Origin: Tribonema minus
Taxonomy: Eukaryota > Sar > Xanthophyceae > Tribonematales > Tribonemataceae
Direction of reading: 5' to 3'
Length of the DNA stretch: 64,000 nt
Assembly: GCA_017506865.1 (NCBI GenBank)
Contig: JAFCMP010000510.1
Span: 186,001 to 250,000, forward strand
Positions 1 to 17,600 of this stretch are shown here, piece by piece. Position numbers and translations under genes: made by a program. The notes below the pieces were generated by a model. The model had not been told where the DNA came from. It saw only the letters and a program-made list of their open reading frames with translations, and did not search any database. Position 1 is the first letter of the stretch; the number at the start of each line of letters is the position of its first letter.

Positions 1-594
1 ATTAAATAACTCTGCTCACCTCCTGCGTCAGATTCCTGGGCTCCCCCCATATGGGCAGAAACAGCTTGAAGCGGCGCCAGAAGAGGGACAGAGCTACTCT
101 CCCCTCGGGACTCGTTGCCAGCAGCCCCTGCATAGCAAGCAGTAAACAATTAGCTTTTGAACATCCTTGCATATTTGGTGATACCAGTGTAGAAGGGTGC
201 GTTGGTGAAGATGTTAGAGAGATAGGTTGTAAATTATCGCGTAATGTGGTTCCATGTTGCACTATACCGGTGTTGATCAAGTCGGTACTCGTTGCCAGCA
301 GCCGATGCGAAGCAAGCAACAGGCCATCTGGAGCTGAATATCACATGGTGGTACCAGCGTAACAGGGCACCTTTTTGGGTACCTTGGCAAAGTGATTGGA
401 TAAAACGGTCGTCTAAGTACAATCGAGTGGAACAGTTCCGGGTGTTGTTCACGTCTCACGCATGGGGAAGGAAGTAACGCTGTCGATGACTGCCTTTTGT
501 GTGAACTTTATTTGACTTCCGCCTGAGGTGAGGAGATCCTATCATGCTGCACGTCTTATCAATACAACACAAATGCTCCCATTGAGCTTGTGCA

Positions 595-1095
595 CGCCTT
601 CTTCAGGATGGCAAAAAGTGACTCAGCTGCGGCAACGCTCAGCTAGAGCAGGTATGTTCACATGAGTGCCTATACATACATATCTGCCACATGAAGAGCT
701 GGAGGATGATGAGCAGTGACTCAGCCGCGGCAATGCTCAGCTAGAGCAGGTTAATACACATGAGCTTTCTTGCACTTTTATACATACATACCTGCCATGT
801 GAAGAATTTCAAGGATGATGAGCTTATATTTTAATCTTTTTAAAGTGAAAAACCTCGATAAATTATTTTAATATATGAATGAATACATAGATACCTGCCA
901 CGTAATGAACTTGATGATGATGAGCAGTGACTCAGCTGTACCAACGCTCAGCTAGAGCAGGTACACATACACATGACACATGACTTTATACTTCAGGAAT
1001 ATAAGCAGTGACTCAGCTTCAGCCACGCTCAGCTAGAGCGGGTACATCCATCCATACATACCTGCCACGTGAAGAACTTGAGGATGATGAGCTTA
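595..1095 (-). repeat. Donor-edge tandem copies of exon 1146-1262
   Basis: About five degraded copies of the 3' end of the exon at 1146-1262 and its donor (on the plus strand, variants of atacctgccatgtgaagaac followed by gatgatgagcagtgac) lie downstream in the transcript, at about 1053, 890, 788, 685 and 600. A second block, gctcagctagagcaggt, recurs at about 640, 740, 948 and 1030. No copy is open long enough to be an exon. Confidence 0.75.
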
Positions 1096-1145
1096 TATGA
1101 TTTTAAACTAAATAAACTATTTACAAAACATAAATACATACATAC

Positions 1146-10359
<9,214 letters not shown>

Positions 10360-10494
10360 CTGTGAGAAAAAAGTGTATGCTCGCAGCACAAAGTCTTCGG
10401 CCTTCGTGACAGGTGGTGCGCCGCTGGCTACTCATTCGCGCTTCAATACTGCGAGTGAAGGCTGTCGCTCAGCTGCAGCTGCCACATCATCGTG

Positions 10495-10715
10495 GCCACG
10501 GCGCTGTCCATGGGTCTCCAAGAAAAGTTCACATGAACGAATTTGAGCAATATGCTCAATTTGTCGCTTTTGTCCTGCTGCACGCGCGAGCTAGCTGACA
10601 GCTGCCATCAAGTCGATCTGCGGTCATCGTGTTTCGAAGCAATTGGCATCAAGCGCCTCGCTGTGGTCGCGGCGGTGTCCATACGAGGTGCACAAGAAAA
10701 GTACACGGCCTGTGA
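10495..10715 (-). repeat. Acceptor-edge copies of exon 10227-10359
   Basis: The start of the candidate exon (upper edge 10359) recurs at about 10497-10540 and 10668-10715 with the same layout: on the minus strand, ctcacag-like acceptor, then a block with ttcttgt and cacctc, then ggacagcgc or ggacaccgcc. This supports the exon call, because other exons here show the same pattern. Confidence 0.55.
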
Positions 10716-11686
10716 GAACAAAGTGCGAACTACATTACGCTGCAGGTCGGCAAGCTTACAAGCTGCGGCGGCGCTGATGATTGAGACGCATAAAGCTGCT
10801 GCCGCGTAAGGCTGGTGCAGCGCCGCTGACGGGCCCCCGAGGATCGGGGGCATGTTGTTCAACTTCGGCGGGCGGTTCGCGCAGGTCGGCCAACGTAGCT
10901 CTTTGCGTATATGCTGTGGACGACATAATGCTTTTTGTACATTTGCCTTTAAGACATTCCCCAAACTTTCAAGCTACTTTAGCGACGAACACATTGGCTG
11001 GACGGTCAGATTTTTGAAGTACAGCGCAGGGGCGGGATGTAATCGGCAGGTGCTGTTCACCACGCATTTTCCGATGTCCATGTTTATAACCGAATGAAAT
11101 GGCTGCTTTACCATATTTAGCATACAACACATCGGTGAATTGATGAATTCTGAAGTAATTTCACCAGTAGACGGATTCGATTAATCAAGTTCCCTGCTGC
11201 ACCGTGACCGTCAGGAATCTCCTCTGAGACATTTAAGTACAGAACTGATTGTCAGGCGCAGTCAGTGAGACCATGTCTGCATGCGATGCGAGACGCCCCC
11301 CCCCCCCGCCCCGTCCCGGAGGGGGGGGAAGGGGGGGGGAAACCTACTACCTAGGCAGGCCCTGGCACAGCACATCTGACTTCAGTGCGGCTAACCTTTT
11401 GAGCGGTCAATCACGCATTCATTGCGATCTGTGTTTGTGGATAAGAGCAGGTGCTGCTGTTGTACGTATGGACTTGTATTTATAAAGGCCCAAGGGAGGC
11501 CGGGTTGCCTATGCAATCGAAAAGCTTGCGTCAACGCAGCAGCCTAGTCTGCGCTGTGCCCTAGGAGTTTGGATACCGGCGCCGCAACACAGCCCAGCAT
11601 TCGCGCTCCACGTGTGTATGCCATGACGCGCTCCGCCAACTCCCGCGCCAGCGATATGCTCAGCTCAATGTGGATCTGACGCTTAG

Positions 11687-14600
11687 CTAACCCGGCCTTG
11701 CGTAACACATCTGCCTTCCCCCCCCTGAGCACAGTGCTGAGTGCATTGCCAACTCCTTAACAAAAAGGCTTGTCTGCTTGCCCAGCCGTCCGTACGACTC
11801 CTGCACGAATGGCACAAAAGCCCAAGATGACGTCAAGGTGCCGGTGTGGTGCTTGACCTTCGCGTCCTCCCCCACCCCAGCAGCATAGCCGTCCGTGTTC
11901 GAGGCATTTGTTTTGCCTGTCAGGTACGAGCTCGCTGTGGGTGCGCGCACACTTGTGTCTAGCACTATTCCCTTGTTACGGTATGCACTGCTAAAGTGCA
12001 GACACCCTGGGTCAATGACTGTGTCCGCCCGATACCCCGGTACCTTGAAGACGCTAGCGTCCTCATTGCGGACAATAGAGACATGGTGCTGTCTCAAGAT
12101 GCGCTGTAGGCACCGCTTTTGGGCAGTGTGTGTCGCGTTGTGCCCCCGTATGTGCTGGCTGGGGCAGCTGATCGCATGCGTGGAGGTGGGGCTCACGTCA
12201 CTGCACCGCCATGGGCACACCTCGCCCTGTATGCCCCACCCGTCTATAAAGATCGCAACCATAATCATCGTGGCTGCTGCCATACTGGACATGGGCGCCG
12301 CACCCGGGCGGTCATTGGCAGCGGGTGGCACGCTCATCCACGCCATTGCCCCGGACGCACGCTGGCTGCGCAGCTGCGCCAGGACCCGCGCGCTAGCCTG
12401 TTGGCGGCGGCGGCTGGTGTCACGCAAGTCACCAATAAGTGTAGCCTGCGTCGGCTTGCCCACGGCACCAGCCGAGGCAGCCTCTAGGTCCTCCACCAGG
12501 CAGTCCTCGTATTGACGTCGAAGAACATTTGAAAGGCCGGCTTGTAGTCCGTGCGTGAAGTGACCGCGCCGGCGGCGGGGCACTACCTTTCTGCAGATCT
12601 CGTCAGCATAGGCCTCCCAGTCGTCGTCGTCGTCCTCCTGCCCGCCGCTGCAGCTGCTTTCTTCCGCGCTAGTTTGTGTTTTAGCGGGCGTGGAAGAGGC
12701 AGCCGCGGCAGCGGCTTGAGGGCCAGGTACGGTCGCCGCCGCAGCGGCCGCCTCGGCGCCAGGCACAATGCCGTGGGTGTGTGGGGCTGGCTCAGTGGTC
12801 CCCGTCTCCGTGACGGCAGTTGCGGCGTAGATCGCTTGCACCGCAGTGGGGAGCGTCGACGCTGCGGCCGTTGTATCCGCTGCCCACCGTAGCAACGATG
12901 CTGGGAGCTGCTCGGCCACAGCTGTGCGTGATTTTTCGCCGCCATCAGCTGTCAGCGCTCGCGTAGAGCGTCGCACGGCCTCGATGATTGGCGGCAGTCC
13001 CTGGTCCTCGCGTATTGCGCATGAGTGCTGCGCGAACCAGGTGACTGCGCCGTGTTCGTCAGTGCCGAGCCTCAGGGCCCCTGCTGCCACAGTGGCATGA
13101 ATTATTGCAGGCCGCAGTGTTGTGCATGCCTGGGCCGTGTATGCGGCTGGTGCCAGTAGCCCCAAAAGCGGCATGCCCAGACCGCCTCGTCGCTCCGGCA
13201 ACCGTGACGCCCGCAGTGGCACTGCGATGTCCGTGAGTTCTGGCGGGCCCAAGCGCGGCAATACCAGCACGCTGCCACTGCTGGCTACCTCATTGTCACC
13301 AGCAGTGCAGGCGGCCAGCAGGTGTGACTTCATGACTGCCGCGGTAGCGCAGCCGTGCAGGTGCAGCATGCGTTCAAGCGTCCATGCACAGAACCCGTCA
13401 AATGCGTGCAGCCATGTCTCACTCAAAGCCGTGTCAACGACCCGAGCTAAGAAGCCCATGCGCTTTGTCAGTGACCTGCGCAGAATGAATTGTGCTGCCT
13501 GTAGGTGATGCCGCGCCATCCCAGCTAGCTGCCACGACAATCGCCATGTCCCTGCGTCAACAAGATGCTTGCTCATGGCAGCATGCACATAGGCTGGGTG
13601 CCCTACCGGTACCCCGACCGACGTAAAGCCCTGACTGGATTCTGGCATGGTGGCGTCCACAAACGGTATGTCAAGGGCGCGCAGGCGTGCTCTGGCCGCT
13701 TCATCAAACACTGTGCCGCGCATGGCAATGGCCAGCGACTTGTCTGGTCGAACGCGTAGGCCCCCTGCCGCAAGCCGACGGATCACCTCTGCCACCCCAG
13801 CGGCCGCTGCATCGTCGAAGTAGGCAGCTTGCAGCACGTTGAGGTCATCCAGGAAAGCGCAGTGCGGGGCTGGCGGTTCCGCTGTGCTGTGGCCGTAGGC
13901 CGGCATACTGCCGGGCGTCGCACTCACTCCATCAGGGTAGAAGAGTAGGAATGCCGCTGCCACTGCAAAGTACAGCGGCCCTAGAGGGTCCCCTTGCTGG
14001 CACCCTAGGTGGGAGCAGATAATGCGAGCTTCACCGTTCACCTCCACTCGCATCTCTGGGGCAGTGTCACCACAGTATACGGACTCAAAGTGCGGGAGCA
14101 GCTCCGGACAGAAGAGCATAAGTCCCCGCACAATGGCGGCGCGATCCACACTGTTAAATGCGTTCTCACAGTCCAGCTGGATTGTGGTGCCATACAGCTC
14201 GTGCCACACGCGCGCGCGCGCTGCCACATGCTCGACGCCAGACCGGTATCCTACGCCAAACTGCGACATGGAGGCCAGCAGCCCCGATATTTTGCCCTTG
14301 ACACCCCGTGCCGCTGTGGACCCGAGGAGTCTGCGCCAGACACTGGAGCAGGCGATCGGACGCCGCTTCTGTCCTATGCCTGAGAGGGCCGCGGCGCGGA
14401 GAAGCCGTTGCGATTGCTCCGGCAGCAGTTCGGGCTCAACAAGCAGCGTCGTGAACACCTTGGCCAGGTGATGGGCGAATGCCGGTTCCATCACATCCGA
14501 TTCTGAATCACCAGCTAGTCCTGGCGAGGCACTGCCCACGGGGCGGGTGGCTGCTTTCACTGGTGCACCAGGCCCAGCGGCCATCAAGAGGTGTTCATAG

Positions 14601-17600
14601 CGTAGGCCGTCCAGCCCTCCTGCCTTCCCCGCCCCTGCTGCGGACAAGGTCGACAGTATGTCTGTCGCCTCCACCTCGAGGCGCCGTCCGGCTGCGCTGG
14701 CAGCATCCTCAGGCCTATCGCTGCGATCATGCGCCTGACCCGATTCGAAGACGGGACTGCCGCTGCCAGCGGGCCCGGCGGTCGTTGCCACCCCTGCGCC
14801 GTGCAAGCAGTGCCGCCGGGCGTCGCGTACCAGGCCGCGCACTTGCTCCATTGGCGTATCGACTACCCCGGGCCGGGTGCCAGTTTCAGGGTGCTTTGCT
14901 GCCAGCACCTGTGCCGTGACCTCGTCTGCTGGGGCGCATGCTTCACGCGCCTCTAGTCGTGCGGCAGCCAGGCCTACCCCCCGTCGCTTGCCTGAGAGGG
15001 CAGCGCATGCTGTTTGCTGCCTGGAGTCAGCCTCCGTCCAGTCGGCATCGAAGTTCGTTTGTGCCGACGCCGTAGCTGCGTTGTTTGGTTTGGGGGCCCG
15101 CAGCGCCGCTGCTGCTGACAGCGTCTTTCTCAGTAGCTCCGCAAAGTCGCCAGACAGCAACGCTGCCAGCCGGGCCGCAGGCGGCATACCGGTTCCCTCC
15201 GGTTGCCTACCAAAGGCCATTGCTGCTAGCAGGTGCAGCAGCCTGTAGCCGCGCTGCACTAGAGTCTGAGAAACCTGATGAGCAAACGCCCCGGCACCAT
15301 GGTGGAGGCGCACCCGTGCCGCCTCACGTGCACTGTCTGTGGCGTCCGCCAGTAGTCGTGTGGCGTGCTCCACTAGCCGTGCCCACTGGGTGCACTGCAG
15401 CTGAGTGCGGAAGGGGTTGGCAGTCGTGGTGAACCGTAGCAGCAGTAGATCCGCCTCATTGGTCTGGTCAAGTGCGTGGACGACCGAGGGCGTCGAGAGG
15501 TCCCAAGCCAGGGATGCTCGTGACTGGGGCTTTGAGGGCCTGCCACTGGTGGTGGTGGTCGGGGGGGGCGGTGACGCGGCATCGTCCGGCGGGTCCAAGT
15601 CCATGTCCGCCCATCCCACGGCCGTCCCGTGGGGGGGGCTGCTGTCCTGCAGCCTTAGGCTGTTAGACTGAGTGCGGCTGCCGGCGCTGCCAGGCGGTGC
15701 TCCAGCAGCTGCCGTTCGGCGCCGGCGTTGCGCGCCGGTTGCCGTGGCCGCCGGGCGTTTCTTGCTGGACTTTGAGTTGGCAGCGCCACTAGCCGGCACC
15801 GCCGGTGGCTTTGGAGGTGTCGCTGCGGCAGCCCCCGCCGCCGCGGCCGCGCCGTCGCTACCCGCACCCCCGCCCTCGGACTGGCCCGGGGGTACTGCCG
15901 GGCGTGCGCGCGTGGGGGCGCTTCCATTCCGTCGACACGTGTGGCATGGCGAGGTCAGCGCGCATTGCCTCTGCCCCGCGCTGGCTGACATATGGACCAG
16001 ACCGCAGGCACCTGTGCATGCACTCAGCTTCCTTACCGCCCGTAGGAAGTCTTCTGCCGTGCAACCATACATGGTGCTCATCTCCTGCACACGCTTGGCA
16101 TGGTGTGCCCCAGTGTTGCAGGTACTGCTGCCTGAAGGGGCACGGTCACCGGATGGGTCGTGATCAACCTGCTGCCGGATGCCCTTGGCGTATGCTGCCG
16201 CCAGATTTTGCTGACAGTGTGATGTGCTCGCCTCAGGGTTCAGCATCGACCTCGTGCAGCTACCACCGTTGAAGTGGGCCACTACCGGTGCCATGCGGCT
16301 CGCAGCTGACAGTTTGCCTCGCTGTTTGCTGTCCTCTTTCTGACCAAGCTGCCAAAATGCCAGTGTGCATAAAGGACACCTCAGTGGCTCAGGCTGCTGT
16401 GGCAACTGCAGCGCAGTACGGGGCTGTGTCCGACTCGGAGCCGTGATGTGGGTGCTGTTAGCTTGAGTGGTCGCCGACGCTGTCATAGTGGTTGGCAAGG
16501 GCGGAGCTGCCGCAGGGGCGACAAGCAGTTCAAAGTGTCCCACATTTGTATATAGCCCAGGCGGCGTCCACAGCACATCCAGATGGCAGTCAGGCTGAGC
16601 TGGAGTTGCCGGTGCGAATACCGCTGGCAGCCCCATCAGTTGTGCCAGCACCAGCCCTGTTGATTTTTGCGTGCTGCCAGTGGCCTGAGGCTCGGCCTGC
16701 CACACCGTCACCGAGACCGCGTAGACCGCTGCAACAATGGCCCACACAGACAAACCGAGGGGCCGTCCCCACACGCCCTCTTCCTGTAGGCGTTGCAGCA
16801 GGAGCGTGTGCCCGCTGTCCGCGCTGTCCGTTTCATTTGTGCCGTACTCGATTGCGAGGCAGCGAGCGCGTGTCCCGTACGTGTCGAATTGTTCACGTGT
16901 ACACGCAGGTTGGGCTGCTGCATGCGCGGTCAGTTGACGCATCGATGACATGCTGGCCCCTTGTTTGCCCGCCCCCTGCGTGACGTATGCCACCATCCCG
17001 TCCAGCAGTGCCTCTCGCATGGCAATCACCAGTGCTGGGGCCGGCAGTCCGTGCTCAACTGCGACGCTGTCTATGCCGTGTAGAGCTGTATGAATCAGGC
17101 AGTTGCCGTTGCCCACGTTGCTCACGGGGCGAAGCTCCCCACCACGTGCTAGCGTCGCTGTGTTTTCCCCAAGCGCCTGTTTGTGGAGTGCCTGCAGGCC
17201 CGTGTGCCAAGTGGAAAAACCATAGTTGGTGGCTTTTGCCAGCGCGTCTTGCTGCTCCTCCACGGTGACTGTATGGCACACGGTTGAGGGTATCCGGGTC
17301 GCCACCGTCACGGTGGTGACCTTCGCCGGCCCGGATATTGGTGCTGAGGGGGCAGAGGCACCGCCCCTCGGCGGTGTGGTGGCTGGTGCCAGGGGTGCAC
17401 GAGAATTGTCGCACTGGGCCTGTCGCTCCTGCGTCCGCCGTCTGTGTTTACCTCTGCGTCGACTGCGCTTTCCACTGGCAACCATAGCCGTGACAGGTGC
17501 TGTCTCGGTCATTGTTGCGTGGGTGCTGTTATCACCAGCCTGCGTTACGTCTGACTCACCACGTTTCCCGGCTGGCTGGCGAGGCGACCTGGCAACGACC

